A program made the position numbers and the translations under genes. Under the pieces are notes generated by a model. It was not told where the DNA came from and did no database searches. It was given only the letters and a program-made list of their open reading frames with translations. Below, piece after piece: positions 1 through 9,860 of a stretch of DNA of 64,000 nt; positions within the stretch are counted from its first letter, which is position 1; each line of letters starts with the position of its first letter. Source of the DNA: Micromonospora_G sp040676775 (lineage in GTDB: Bacteria; Actinomycetota; Actinomycetes; Mycobacteriales; Micromonosporaceae); the NCBI RefSeq assembly GCF_040676775.1, contig NZ_JBFAPP010000013.1:158106-222105 (forward strand). The letters are read 5' to 3'.

Positions 1-80
1 TTCGTTCCACCGAAGGGTGGAGCAGTGCCACCCGAACAGGTGGATTGCTCGACCCGGCAGGTCACGGTCTGCCCCGCGGG

Positions 81-905
81 TCACGGTCCCCCGGCGGCGT
101 CGAGCCGGGCCAGCCGCTCGTGCAGCGGATCGAACAGGGCCGGCGGTGCGGCGATGACCAAATCCGGTCCGGGTGCCGCACCGGCCAGTCCGGCGACCCG
201 CAGCCCGGCCTCGGCCGCGATCAGTCCACCGGCCGCGTGGTCCCAGTGGTTGAGGCCCTTCTCGTAGTAGGCGTCGACGCTGCCCTCGGCGGCGAGACAG
301 AGGTCAATGGCGGCCGCCCCGAACCGGCGGACGTCGCGTACCTGGGTGATCAGTCCGGCCAGCACCCCGGCCTGGTGCGCCCGGCGGGCCGGGTCGTAGC
401 CGAAGCCGGTGGCGACCAGCGCCTGGCCGAGATCGGTCTCGGTCGAGCCGCTGAGCTTGCGGCCGTCCTGCCAGGCGCCGCCGCCCAGGGTGGCGGTCCA
501 TTCGTCCCCGGTCGCGGCGTTCCGGACCACCCCCGCCACCACCTCGCCGTCCAGCTCGGCGGCGAGCGACACGGCGTACTGGGGCAGCCCGTACAGGTAG
601 TTCACGGTGCCGTCGATCGGGTCCAGGATCCACCGGACGGCGCCCGGGCCGGACGGAGCGGGGCCGGCGGTGCTGCCGTACTCCTCGCCGAGCACCGTGT
701 CGTCCGGCCGCACCTGCCGCAGGGCCGCGACGACCTGCCGTTCCACCGCCCTGTCGGCGGCGGTGACCACGTCGGTCGCGGTGCTCTTGGTGGCCACCGC
801 GGAAACCCCCTCGGCGCGCATCCGGCGGGCCGTGTCGGCGGCCGACCGGGCCACCTCCAGCGCCAGCTCCAGCAGTTCCTCGGCGGTGGGCCGGCTGCTA
901 CCCAT
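81..905 (-). CDS. Inositol monophosphatase family protein
   Basis: The 274-residue product belongs to the Mg-dependent inositol monophosphatase/FBPase superfamily, which hydrolyses phosphate from inositol phosphate or related sugar phosphates in the cytoplasm. The metal-site motifs are visible: GEE near residue 73, DPIDGT in WILDPIDGT near residue 95, and WDHAAG near residue 215. Length is normal for the family. I chose the ATG at 905 rather than an in-frame start 18 bases upstream because the product then begins MGSSRP like a normal N-terminus. It is divergent from the sigma factor gene. The exact substrate cannot be read from sequence; inositol or histidinol phosphate are both possible. Confidence 0.88.
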   Translation of the reverse strand: MGSSRPTAEELLELALEVARSAADTARRMRAEGVSAVATKSTATDVVTAADRAVERQVVAALRQVRPDDTVLGEEYGSTAGPAPSGPGAVRWILDPIDGTVNYLYGLPQYAVSLAAELDGEVVAGVVRNAATGDEWTATLGGGAWQDGRKLSGSTETDLGQALVATGFGYDPARRAHQAGVLAGLITQVRDVRRFGAAAIDLCLAAEGSVDAYYEKGLNHWDHAAGGLIAAEAGLRVAGLAGAAPGPDLVIAAPPALFDPLHERLARLDAAGGP

Positions 906-1192
906 GGCGTCCCCTTCTCGCACAGGCTGCGACGTCCGCGCCGGACGCGAGTATCATCCTTACAAAGTCCACATGCGCTCCGAGTCGGCGGCCTCCAGCC
1001 GCCGTTTCGGCGTGCGGCGCGGGAGGAACCCCGCAGACGGCGTTACAATTCACGCCTGCCCACGCGCCACGGACCGCCGACACCGGCCGGCCCGGGACTC
1101 GGGGGTCCCTCAACCACATCGGTCCGGCACGACGCCTAGCGCTGCGCTGGCCGACCCGGCCGTGCTCGCTCATCGCCTCCGGAAGGTCATTC

Positions 1193-2812
<1,620 letters not shown>

Positions 2813-3056
2813 GCCAAAACGTCAACCAGTTGTGTCGCTTTGATCACCAGGTGTACAACACCCGATAGCGATCGGCCGGTTTCCCGGTTGTGATCGTTGA
2901 CGTGGCACCCTTGGTGCACGGCACACTGTCTCTACCACGTGTGACCTCGGTCCCCCGCGGGCACACTGGGAAGGCCACACCCCGCCAGGGTGTTGCACGA
3001 TAGGTGAGCAACGACCGAAGAGAGTGTTCATCGGTGACGACCCGAGGAGGAAGGCG

Positions 3057-3290
3057 ATGACCCCGACCCTCACGCCGCCGCCCGCAACGGTGGCTCCCCC
3101 AGCCGCCGATGAACGGTGCGACCGCTGCAACGCCGCCGGCAAGCTCCGGATCACCCTCGCGGGTGGGAGCGAGCTGGTGTTCTGTGGACATCACGCGAAC
3201 AAGTACGCCGAAGATCTGGTGAAGATCACGGTCCGGTTCGCGGCTGACCCAGATTTCACGTGGCGTGGCGCCGATCTGATGGCGAACTGA
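3057..3290 (+). CDS. DUF7455 small zinc-finger-like protein
   Basis: The 77-residue protein has a Pro-rich N-terminus followed by a compact domain with CDRC near residue 21 and CGHH near residue 45, a plausible four-ligand metal site (Cys-Cys/Cys-His). I recognise it as the actinobacterial DUF7455 family, usually found beside the principal sigma factor. Function is unknown. The ATG at 3057 is preferred over a GTG at 3024 because GAGGAGGAAG sits just upstream at good spacing. A short perfect dyad (GGTGT-ACA-ACACC, 2850-2862) lies in the upstream gap and could be a regulatory site. Confidence 0.85.
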   Translation: MTPTLTPPPATVAPPAADERCDRCNAAGKLRITLAGGSELVFCGHHANKYAEDLVKITVRFAADPDFTWRGADLMAN

Positions 3291-3311
3291 TACGAAACCC
3301 CACATAGTCGG

Positions 3312-3340
3312 CCGGAGGCGCCCCTGACGGGCACCTCCGG
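3312..3340 (+). terminator. Rho-independent terminator-like hairpin
   Basis: CCGGAGG-c-GCCC pairs with GGGC-a-CCTCCGG around a 5-base loop, followed by a T-rich stretch (TCGTCTATCT). It lies just after the DUF7455 stop and likely ends that transcript. Confidence 0.65.
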
Positions 3341-3419
3341 TCGTCTATCTATCCCCGTCCGACAAACCGGCTGGGCACGCCCTGCCCGGTACGGACGGGA
3401 CAAGCGGCGCACCGTACCC

Positions 3420-3461
3420 GGAGACGCCCGTACCGCCGATCGTGGCGGCGCGGGCGTCTCC
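3420..3461. terminator. Perfect 11-bp hairpin at helicase 3' end
   Basis: GGAGACGCCCG at 3420-3430 pairs perfectly with CGGGCGTCTCC at 3451-3461, with an inner CCGCC/GGCGG stem. It lies 19 bases past the stop of the minus-strand helicase and probably terminates it; together with the 3312 hairpin it separates two convergent genes. Confidence 0.6.
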
Positions 3462-3480
3462 GAGTCCGTCTTCGGCCCGG

Positions 3481-5202
3481 TCAGAGCGTCTGGATCGTGG
3501 CGATCCGCTCCTCGAGCTGCTCGATGGTCGCCTGAGCGCTCGGCGGGCCACCACAGAGCCGGCGCAGCTCCGCGTGGATCTTCCCGTGCGGCAGGCCCGT
3601 ACGGTGATGGTGGGCTGCGACCAGGGTGTTGAGCTGGCGGCGCAGGGTGACCCGGCGCTCCGCCGCACTGCGCGGCGCGGTCGGTTCGCGGGGCGCCGGC
3701 ACCGGCTCGTTCGCCGCCCGGCGTCGCTTCGCCGCCGCCTGCTCGGCCTGACGCTTGTTCAGCAGCACCGACACCTGGTCCGCGGTGAGCAGGCCGGGCA
3801 GCCCCAGATATTCCTCCTCCTCCGGCGTACCGGCCTGGGCCGTGGTGCCGAACGAGGCCCCGTCGAAGATCACCTGGTCGAGGTGGGCGGTCGCCTCGAG
3901 CACCTCGAACCGCTTGTCCAGCTCGCCGCTGGCCTTCTCCTCGCGCTGGGCCCGTTCGAGCAGGTCGTCCTCGAAGCCCTCCCGCTTCTTGGGCTCCCCG
4001 AGCACGTGGTCACGCTCGGCCTCCAGCTCGCTGGCCAGCCCCAGCAGGTGCGGCACGCTCGGCAGGAAAACCGACGCGGTCTCCCCCGGCCGGCGGGCCC
4101 GGACGAACCGCCCGATCGCCTGGGCGAAGTAGAGCGGGGTCGAAGCGCTGGTCGCGTAGACGCCGACGGCTAGCCGGGGGATGTCGACGCCCTCGGAGAC
4201 CATCCGTACGGCGACCATCCAGCGCTGGTCCGACTCGGCGAAAGCGGCGATCCGGGCCGACGAGCCCACGTCGTCGGAGAGCACCACCACGGCCTTCTCC
4301 CCGGTGACCCGCTCGATCAGCCGGGCGTACGCCCGAGCCGCCTGCTGGTCGGTGGCGATCACCAAGCCGCCCGCGTCGGTCATCCCGCCCGCCCGGAGCA
4401 CCTGGAGCCGGGCATCCGCGGCCCGCAGCACCTGCGGCATCCAGTCGCCGGCCGGGTCCAGCACCGTACGCCACGCCTGCGCGATCAGGTCCGGCGTCAT
4501 CGGGTCACCCAACCGGGCCGCCAGCTCGTCGCCCGCGTTCGTACGCCACCGCGTCTCACCCGAGTACGCGAGGAAGATCACCGGGCGCACCACGCCGTCG
4601 CGGAGCGCGTCGGCGTACCCGTAGGTCGAGTCGGAGCGGGAGCGGGGCAGCCCGTCGCCGCCCCGCTCGTACGTGACGAACGGGATCGGGTTGTCGTCGG
4701 AGCGGAACGGCGTACCGGTGAGCATCAGGCGACGTACGGCCGGCTCGAAAGCCGCCTTCACCCCGTCCCCCCAGGTGCGGGAGTCACCGGCGTGGTGCAC
4801 CTCGTCCAGGATCACCAGCGTCCGCCGGGTCATCGTGCGCCGACGGTGCACCTGCGGCGCCATGCCCACCTGCGCGTACGTCACCACCGCGCCGTGGAAG
4901 TCGGTGGAGGAGTGCAGGTCGGCGTTGCGGAACGCGGAGTCGAGTTGGATACCCACCCGCGCGGCAGCCAGCGACCACTGGGTCTTGAGGTGCTCGGTCG
5001 GTGCGACCACGGTGACCGCTTCGACGGTCCCGTCGGCGAGCAGTTCGGCGGCGATCCGCAGGGCGAAGGTGGTCTTGCCCGCACCGGGGGTGGCGACCGC
5101 CATGAAGTCCTCGGAACGCCGTCGCAGGTATCCCACCAGCGCCTTGCGCTGCCAGTCCCGCAGCGCCGGAAAGGTGTCGATCGCCGGCAGTCGGGCACCC
5201 AC
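3481..5202 (-). CDS. DEAD/DEAH-box superfamily II helicase
   Basis: The 573-residue protein is a cytosolic SF2 nucleic-acid-dependent ATPase. Walker A is ATPGAGKT near residue 34, motif II is DEVH in VILDEVHHAGD near residue 127, and motif VI is QAIGRFVRAR. A lysine/glutamate-rich and Ala-rich C-terminal region follows. The open frame continues far upstream, but the GTG at 5202 is chosen because a GGGGAGA ribosome site lies 8 bases before it and the upstream part is low-complexity Arg/Pro translation. Family members are widespread in actinobacteria; the nucleic-acid substrate is unknown. A restriction-type helicase is less likely because no nuclease or methylase neighbours are present. Confidence 0.85.
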   Translation of the reverse strand: MGARLPAIDTFPALRDWQRKALVGYLRRRSEDFMAVATPGAGKTTFALRIAAELLADGTVEAVTVVAPTEHLKTQWSLAAARVGIQLDSAFRNADLHSSTDFHGAVVTYAQVGMAPQVHRRRTMTRRTLVILDEVHHAGDSRTWGDGVKAAFEPAVRRLMLTGTPFRSDDNPIPFVTYERGGDGLPRSRSDSTYGYADALRDGVVRPVIFLAYSGETRWRTNAGDELAARLGDPMTPDLIAQAWRTVLDPAGDWMPQVLRAADARLQVLRAGGMTDAGGLVIATDQQAARAYARLIERVTGEKAVVVLSDDVGSSARIAAFAESDQRWMVAVRMVSEGVDIPRLAVGVYATSASTPLYFAQAIGRFVRARRPGETASVFLPSVPHLLGLASELEAERDHVLGEPKKREGFEDDLLERAQREEKASGELDKRFEVLEATAHLDQVIFDGASFGTTAQAGTPEEEEYLGLPGLLTADQVSVLLNKRQAEQAAAKRRRAANEPVPAPREPTAPRSAAERRVTLRRQLNTLVAAHHHRTGLPHGKIHAELRRLCGGPPSAQATIEQLEERIATIQTL

Positions 5203-5383
5203 GCGAGAATCTCCCCTTCGGCTACCGGGACCGCGCGCTCGCGGACCGGAGGGCCGCGGCGCGGCGGTGGTAGCGGTAACGGTGGACCATGAAAACGCCT
5301 CCGCGACCCAGGTGGCGCGCGAAGGCCGCCCCAGCATAACCAGCGGAGCCGGACCGCCCCAGGCGACACCACCGCACCGTTGG

Positions 5384-6547
5384 TCACACTCCCCGGTGCT
5401 CGACCCCACGCTCGGACGGCGATGAACCGGCACGATCGGCCGCAAGACCAGCCGCGCGGTCCGCCCCCGGTCTATCGGCCGCAAGACCAGCCGCGCGGTC
5501 CGCCCCTGGTCTTTCGGGCGCGAGACCAGCCGCACGGTCCGCCCCTGGTCTTTCGGGCGCGAGACCAGCCGCACGGGCCGGCCCTGGTCTTTCGGGCGCG
5601 AGACCAGCCGCACGGGCCGGCCCCGCACTCTCGGGCGCCGGACCAGCGGCACGGGCCGGAACCTGGGGGGCGCCACGGTCCAACACCGTCGCGACGGTGG
5701 GATCCGGCACGTGTACGGCGGCACGCCCCGGCGCTGCGCTGGGATCCGGCACCGCTGCGGCGGTCTGGTCCGGCATGGTCGCGGCGGTGTGGTCGGACGG
5801 CGCTGGTGTGGTCGGATCCGGGGTGGCTGACGCGGCGCGGTCCCGAGCGGTTGCGGCCGTGCGGTGCGACGCACCGGTAGACCGCCGGGACCGCCGTCGG
5901 CGGGTCGGGACCGGGTGTCCGGTTCCCGGTACGACGACCAACGGGACCGGTGCCGACCAGCGTCGGCGCAGCGCCACCAGGCGCAGGCCGAAGATGAGCA
6001 CCACCGCCGCGACCAGGGGCAGCGGTCCGGTCACTCCGGCGTAGTCCAGGGCAACCACCACGATCGACCCGGCCAGGGCAGCGACCGCGTAGATCTCCCG
6101 CCGCAGCACCACCGGGATCTCCCCGGTGAGCAGGTCCCGCCCCAGACCACCACCGATCGCGGTGAGCATGCCGATCAGTACGGCGCCGACCGGCGGCACG
6201 TCGGCCGCGAGCGCCTTCAGCGTGCCGGTGACGGTGAACAGGCCCAGCCCGGCCGCGTCGAGGATCAGGACCGCCGTACGCAGCCGGGCCAGTTGCGGAT
6301 GCAGCCAGAAGACCGCGGCTGCGGTGAGCGCGGCGGTGACCGCGTACCGCCAGTCGGCGAAGGCCAGCGGCGGGACCTCGTCGATCACCAGGTCACGGAA
6401 GATCCCGCCGCCCAACGCGGCGACGAAGCCGACAAAAACCACGCCGAAGAGGTCGAGCCGCTTGACCACCGCCGCCGACGCCCCGGACGCGGCGAACACG
6501 GCCACGCCAGTCAGGTCGGCCAGTAGCAGGGCGGTGGAGGTGGTCAC
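5384..6547 (-). CDS. TRIC/UPF0126 channel-like membrane protein with repeat tail
   Basis: Residues 1-200 form the trimeric intracellular cation channel (UPF0126, YadS-like) fold: seven hydrophobic segments in two related halves, each with the GGG motif (GGGIFRD near 47, GGGLGRD near 132). Prokaryotic relatives are proposed as cation channels or glycine transporters in the inner membrane. Residues ~205-387 are an added hydrophilic Ala/Pro/Arg/Asp-rich tail ending in about five 15-residue repeats. Normal family members end near 205-215 residues, so this one is nearly doubled. GTG start at 6547. The tail may be cytoplasmic and disordered; its role is unknown. Confidence 0.85.
   Translation of the reverse strand: MTTSTALLLADLTGVAVFAASGASAAVVKRLDLFGVVFVGFVAALGGGIFRDLVIDEVPPLAFADWRYAVTAALTAAAVFWLHPQLARLRTAVLILDAAGLGLFTVTGTLKALAADVPPVGAVLIGMLTAIGGGLGRDLLTGEIPVVLRREIYAVAALAGSIVVVALDYAGVTGPLPLVAAVVLIFGLRLVALRRRWSAPVPLVVVPGTGHPVPTRRRRSRRSTGASHRTAATARDRAASATPDPTTPAPSDHTAATMPDQTAAAVPDPSAAPGRAAVHVPDPTVATVLDRGAPQVPARAAGPAPESAGPARAAGLAPERPGPARAAGLAPERPGADRAAGLAPERPGADRAAGLAADRPGADRAAGLAADRAGSSPSERGVEHRGV
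5432..5656 (-). repeat. 45-bp in-frame tandem repeats (about five copies)
   Basis: A 45-bp unit encoding 15 residues of the type RAAGLAPERPGADRA recurs about five times inside the 3' part of the channel gene. Copies differ by a few bases, with substitutions such as LAPERPG versus LAADRPG. The unit length keeps the reading frame. Confidence 0.85.
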
Positions 6548-6587
6548 CGCAGAATGTTACGCGCTGTCGATGGAACGGGTCGGCGGG

Positions 6588-6806
6588 TCAGTCACGCATC
6601 GACTCGTAGATCTCCTTGCACTGCGGGCAGACCGGTGAACCCGGCTTGGCCGCCTTGGTCACAGGGAACGTCTCGCCGCAGAGAGCGATGACGAACGTAC
6701 CCATGACCGCACTTTCAGCGATCTTCTCTTTCCGGACATAATGAAACATCTCCGGCCCGGTGTCCGCGTCCTTCAGTTCCGGACGCTCAAGAACCTCGGT
6801 GCTCAC
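6588..6806 (-). CDS. DUF3039 domain protein
   Basis: The 72-residue product matches the actinobacterial DUF3039 family: a Thr/Glu/Leu-rich start, central YVRKEKIAESAVMGTFVIALCGE, then a C-terminal CPQCKEIYESM. The three cysteines (one in LCGE and the CPQC pair) suggest a small metal-binding fold. GTG at 6806 follows GGGAGG at about 10 bases. It is divergent from psuG. Function unknown. Confidence 0.85.
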   Translation of the reverse strand: MSTEVLERPELKDADTGPEMFHYVRKEKIAESAVMGTFVIALCGETFPVTKAAKPGSPVCPQCKEIYESMRD

Positions 6807-6901
6807 GTCGGCATTACCTCCCAGAATGACCCCGCAACTTTCCAGTTTGGCAGGTCACTGCCGCAGGGTCCACCGGAACACCCACCGACCGGCCCCGTAC
6901 G

Positions 6902-7846
6902 GTGATCAACGTGACCAAGTTCAACATCCGCTACGGCGCCGAGGTTGCCGACGCCCGACGCGACGGGCGCCCGATCGTGGCGCTGGAGAGCACCATCGTC
7001 TCGCACGGGCTGCCCCGGCCCGACAACCTCCGGGTCGCCCGGGAGATCGAACAGGCGGTCCGGTCCACCGGCGCCGTACCCGCCACCATCGGCATGGTCG
7101 AGGGCGAACTGGTGGTCGGCTTGGACGACAACCAGCTCACCCGGCTGGCCAGCACGGACGGGGTGGCGAAACTCTCCGTACGCGACCTGGCCGTGGCCGC
7201 CGCGACCGGCGCGGACGGCGCCACCACGGTCGCCGCGACCAGCGCGGTCGCCGCCGCAGCCGGCATCGGCGTCTTCGCCACCGGTGGCCTGGGCGGGGTA
7301 CACCGCGAGGCGGCGCAGACCTTCGACGAGTCGGCCGACCTGACCGCACTGGCCCGGACCCCGATCGCGGTGGTCTGCGCCGGGGTGAAGTCGATCCTCG
7401 ACGTCGGTGCCACGCTGGAACGGCTGGAGACGCTCGGCGTCACCGTGCTCGGCTACCGCACCCACCACTTCCCCGGCTTCTTCATCACCGACAGCGGCTT
7501 CACCCTGGACTGGTCGGTGGAAACGCCGGAGCAGATCGCCGCGGTGCTGGCCGCGCGGGCGGACCACGGCGTACAGGCGGGAGGTGTGATCGTGGCGAAC
7601 CCGCTGCCGGTCGACGAGCAACTCGACCCGGACCTGCACGACCGGACCCTGGCCGACGGGCTGGCCCTGATGTCCCGCGACGGGGTGACCGGCAAGGCGG
7701 TGACCCCGTTCCTGCTCTCCCACTTCCACTCCTCCACCGGCGGCGCGAGCCTGGCGGTCAACGTACGGATCATCCTGCGCAACGCGGCCCTGGCCGGCCA
7801 GATCGCGGTGGCAGCGGCGGCCCGGACGGACACCAGCGCCGGATGA
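6902..7846 (+). CDS. psuG: Pseudouridine-5'-phosphate glycosidase
   Basis: The 314-residue enzyme reversibly splits pseudouridine 5'-phosphate into uracil and ribose 5-phosphate, the second step of pseudouridine breakdown in the cytoplasm. Family hallmarks include ALESTIVSHGLPRPDN near residue 30, PATIGMVEGELVVGL near residue 61 and the Lys-containing active-site segment near GVAKLSVRDL. Length fits the YeiN/PsuG family. GTG at 6902 starts the frame; another in-frame GTG lies 9 bases later. The stop overlaps the start of the downstream sugar kinase by ATGA, giving a translationally coupled pair. Confidence 0.93.
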   Translation: MINVTKFNIRYGAEVADARRDGRPIVALESTIVSHGLPRPDNLRVAREIEQAVRSTGAVPATIGMVEGELVVGLDDNQLTRLASTDGVAKLSVRDLAVAAATGADGATTVAATSAVAAAAGIGVFATGGLGGVHREAAQTFDESADLTALARTPIAVVCAGVKSILDVGATLERLETLGVTVLGYRTHHFPGFFITDSGFTLDWSVETPEQIAAVLAARADHGVQAGGVIVANPLPVDEQLDPDLHDRTLADGLALMSRDGVTGKAVTPFLLSHFHSSTGGASLAVNVRIILRNAALAGQIAVAAAARTDTSAG

Positions 7847-8742
7847 CCGGGGCGGCACGGATCATCGCGGTCGGCGACATCGTCACCGACGTCCTCGCGG
7901 TGCTCTCCGGGCCGCTGGCGACCGGCTCCGACACCCCGGCCGCCATCCGCCTCACCGGCGGCGGCCAGGCCGCGAACACCGCGGCCTGGCTGGCCTCGCG
8001 GGGCAACCCGGTGACCCTGGTCGCCGTGGTCGGCGACGACGAGGCCGGGCGCGCACGGGTGGCGGAACTGACCGAAGCCGGGGTCGACTGCGCCGTACGC
8101 CGCTGCGCCGACGCGCCGACCGGCACGGTGATCGTGCTCGCCGGGGCCGGTGAACGCACGATGATCAGCGAACGGGGTGCAAACCTGCGGCTGGCGCCGG
8201 CCGACCTGGACGCGGCCCTGGACGCCGCACCGGACGCCCGGCACCTGCACCTGTCCGCGTACACGCTGTTGGACGCCGGTTCCCGCGACGCCGGCCAGCA
8301 CGCGCTGGCCGCGGCGCGCGAGCGCGGGCTCACCACCAGCGTCGACGCGGCGTCCGCCGAGCCGCTGCGGCAGGTCGGCGCGGCGGCCTTCCTGGAGTGG
8401 GTACGCGACGCCGACCTGCTGCTCGCCAACGCGGACGAGGCGGAGGTGCTCGCCGGGTCGCAAACCGCGCGAGCCCAGGCGGAGGCGTTGACGGGTGTGG
8501 TCAGGCACGCCGTGGTGAAACGGGGCGGGGACGGAGCGGTCTGGGCGTCTCGGGGTGGTCCGACCGTCGAGGCGGTGGTGCGGCGGGTGCGGGTAGTGGA
8601 TGCGACCGGGGCGGGGGATGCGTTCGCGGCTGGTCTGCTGGCGGCTTGGACTCGTGGCTTGGGGCCGGGTGAGGCGCTGAGGTGGGCTGGCGAGGTTGGT
8701 GGGTTGGCGGTGTCTGCGGTTGGTGCTCGGCCTGTGGTTTGA
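7843..8742 (+). CDS. PfkB-family carbohydrate kinase, probable pseudouridine kinase
   Basis: A 299-residue ribokinase/PfkB protein. The N-terminal GG motif region (LTGGGQAANTAAWLA) and the C-terminal signature DATGAGDAFAAGLLA with the catalytic Asp are present. Coupling to psuG by a 4-base overlap suggests it phosphorylates pseudouridine (PsuK role), so the pair would form the whole catabolic pathway; this is inferred from context, since PfkB enzymes vary in substrate. From about 8490 onward the codons shift to G/T-rich third positions, unlike the first two thirds of the gene (see findings). Confidence 0.85.
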   Translation: MTGAARIIAVGDIVTDVLAVLSGPLATGSDTPAAIRLTGGGQAANTAAWLASRGNPVTLVAVVGDDEAGRARVAELTEAGVDCAVRRCADAPTGTVIVLAGAGERTMISERGANLRLAPADLDAALDAAPDARHLHLSAYTLLDAGSRDAGQHALAAARERGLTTSVDAASAEPLRQVGAAAFLEWVRDADLLLANADEAEVLAGSQTARAQAEALTGVVRHAVVKRGGDGAVWASRGGPTVEAVVRRVRVVDATGAGDAFAAGLLAAWTRGLGPGEALRWAGEVGGLAVSAVGARPVV

Positions 8743-8770
8743 GCTTGGTTTCGGGGGCGGCGCGCGGGTG

Positions 8771-8846
8771 GGGTTTCGGGGGCGGCGTACCCCGCTCTGG
8801 GCGGTCAAGCTTGATCCCGACGCGGGGCACGCCGCCCCCGAAACCC
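8771..8846. repeat. Long inverted repeat with 25-bp arms
   Basis: The arm at 8771-8795 (starting GGGTTTCGGGGGCGGCG) pairs with 8822-8846 at 24 of 25 positions. The loop contains the palindrome TCAAGCTTGA. Part of the arm (TTTCGGGGGCGGC) also occurs directly upstream near 8750. It looks like a palindromic intergenic element rather than a simple terminator. Confidence 0.75.
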
Positions 8847-8870
8847 GACCTGGGCGCTCTTTCAGTGAAT

Positions 8871-8907
8871 GAGGGGTTATCCGGTTGTGGATAGCCCCTC
8901 TTTCTCT
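8871..8907 (+). terminator. Rho-independent terminator
   Basis: GAGGGGTTATCC at 8871-8882 pairs with GGATAGCCCCTC at 8889-8900 (one G-U), followed by TTTCTCT. It probably ends the psuG-kinase transcript. Confidence 0.7.
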
Positions 8908-9157
8908 ACATCAGGGTTTCCATGTGGGTTGGGTGTCGGGTGTGCGAGGTTTTTGGGCTTGATCAACTCTCGTCGGGGGCGGGTTGGCGGAATGTTGGCG
9001 GGCCCGGGGCGGTTATACATCGCGTACGACCGGAGCAGCGCCGGGGTTGTGTTCTCGCCTCGTGCCGGCTGTGGCCTCGTACTTCTTTCCCCGTACGCCA
9101 GCGCCCTTTTCCCCTGTGGGCGCGCGTCGGGTACCCCCGAATGGAAGGTGAACCATC

Positions 9158-9784
9158 GTGAAGACGACTTTCACCGCTGTTACCAAGACTTCGTTTGTTC
9201 GTAAGACCGCTCTGGGTGTTGCCAGCCTGGCGTTTGTTGGTGGTGCGGTTGCGGGGCCTGTGGGTCACGTGTTCGCGTCCCCGGCTGAGCATGCCGCCCC
9301 GGCGATGACCACGGTCGCGCAGGTGACCAGTGACAAGCCGGGTATGGACAAGCTCGTGCCGCATGGTACGCAGGGTGCGCAGTCGAGCATCGACCTGAGC
9401 AAGGACCAGACCGACAACGCCAAGGCGATTGTCGAGACGGCGAAGAAGCTGGGTATGGGTGAGCGTGGTGCCGTGATCGCGGTTGCGACCTCGATGCAGG
9501 AGTCGAAGCTGGAGAACCTGGGTCATCTGGGTGACATGAACGACCACGACTCGCTGGGTCTGTTCCAGCAGCGACCCAGTTCGGGTTGGGGTACGCCTGA
9601 GCAGATCACCGACCCCACCTACGCCTCGACCGCGTTCCTGAGCAACCTGAAGCAGGTTGATGGTTGGCAGGACATGCCGCTGACGGATGCGGCGCAGAAG
9701 GTTCAGGTGTCGGCGTTCCCGGATGCGTACGCGCAGTGGGAGAACCAGGCCGCGCACATCGTGCAGGACGTCTGGACCAAGTAA
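9158..9784 (+). CDS. Secreted protein with lysozyme-like/transglycosylase-type domain
   Basis: The 208-residue protein has an N-terminal signal peptide (KTALGVASLAFVGGAVAGPVG, cleavage probably after VFA near residue 42). The mature part has the segment GAVIAVATSMQESKLENL, then DSLGLFQQRPSSGWGTPEQI and DPTYAS, AFPDAYAQWE. I know this module from actinobacterial secreted proteins, often fused to NlpC/P60 or M23 peptidases, where it resembles a goose-lysozyme/SLT fold with a Glu in the QES motif. Here it stands alone. A cell-wall role is likely but not shown. Codons such as GGT and GTT are unusually frequent compared with neighbours. Confidence 0.75.
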   Translation: MKTTFTAVTKTSFVRKTALGVASLAFVGGAVAGPVGHVFASPAEHAAPAMTTVAQVTSDKPGMDKLVPHGTQGAQSSIDLSKDQTDNAKAIVETAKKLGMGERGAVIAVATSMQESKLENLGHLGDMNDHDSLGLFQQRPSSGWGTPEQITDPTYASTAFLSNLKQVDGWQDMPLTDAAQKVQVSAFPDAYAQWENQAAHIVQDVWTK

Positions 9785-9803
9785 GCAACACGAATAGCGA
9801 ACA

Positions 9804-9838
9804 GAAGCCGGGTCCCCTGTGAAGGGGGCCCGGCTTTT
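9804..9838 (+). terminator. Rho-independent terminator
   Basis: AAGCCGGGTCCCC pairs with GGGGGCCCGGCTT around a short loop, ending in TTTT. It follows the secreted protein stop by about 20 bases. Confidence 0.8.
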
Positions 9839-9860
9839 CGCGTACGCGGAAGTTTGGGGT

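Larger units (their letters stand above)
8743..9157. other. 415-bp intergenic region with two hairpins
   Basis: The gap between the PfkB kinase and the secreted protein holds a 76-bp long hairpin (8771-8846), a terminator (8871-8907), and about 250 bp of G/T-rich sequence with a TATACA-like hexamer near 9014 that may serve the downstream gene. I see no ORF worth calling here, and no recognisable c-di-AMP riboswitch although such switches control some actinobacterial cell-wall genes. Confidence 0.6.

Noticed and set aside
1025..1044. ECF-type promoter GGAAC...CGTT upstream of sigA
   Set aside because: The spacer is only 11 bp, against the 16-17 bp needed for such promoters.
5432..5656. Possible CRISPR array
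   Set aside because: The units are contiguous 45-bp coding repeats without spacers.
8908..9157. c-di-AMP (ydaO) riboswitch upstream of the secreted protein
   Set aside because: These switches precede some actinobacterial wall hydrolases, but I could not find the conserved core in this stretch.
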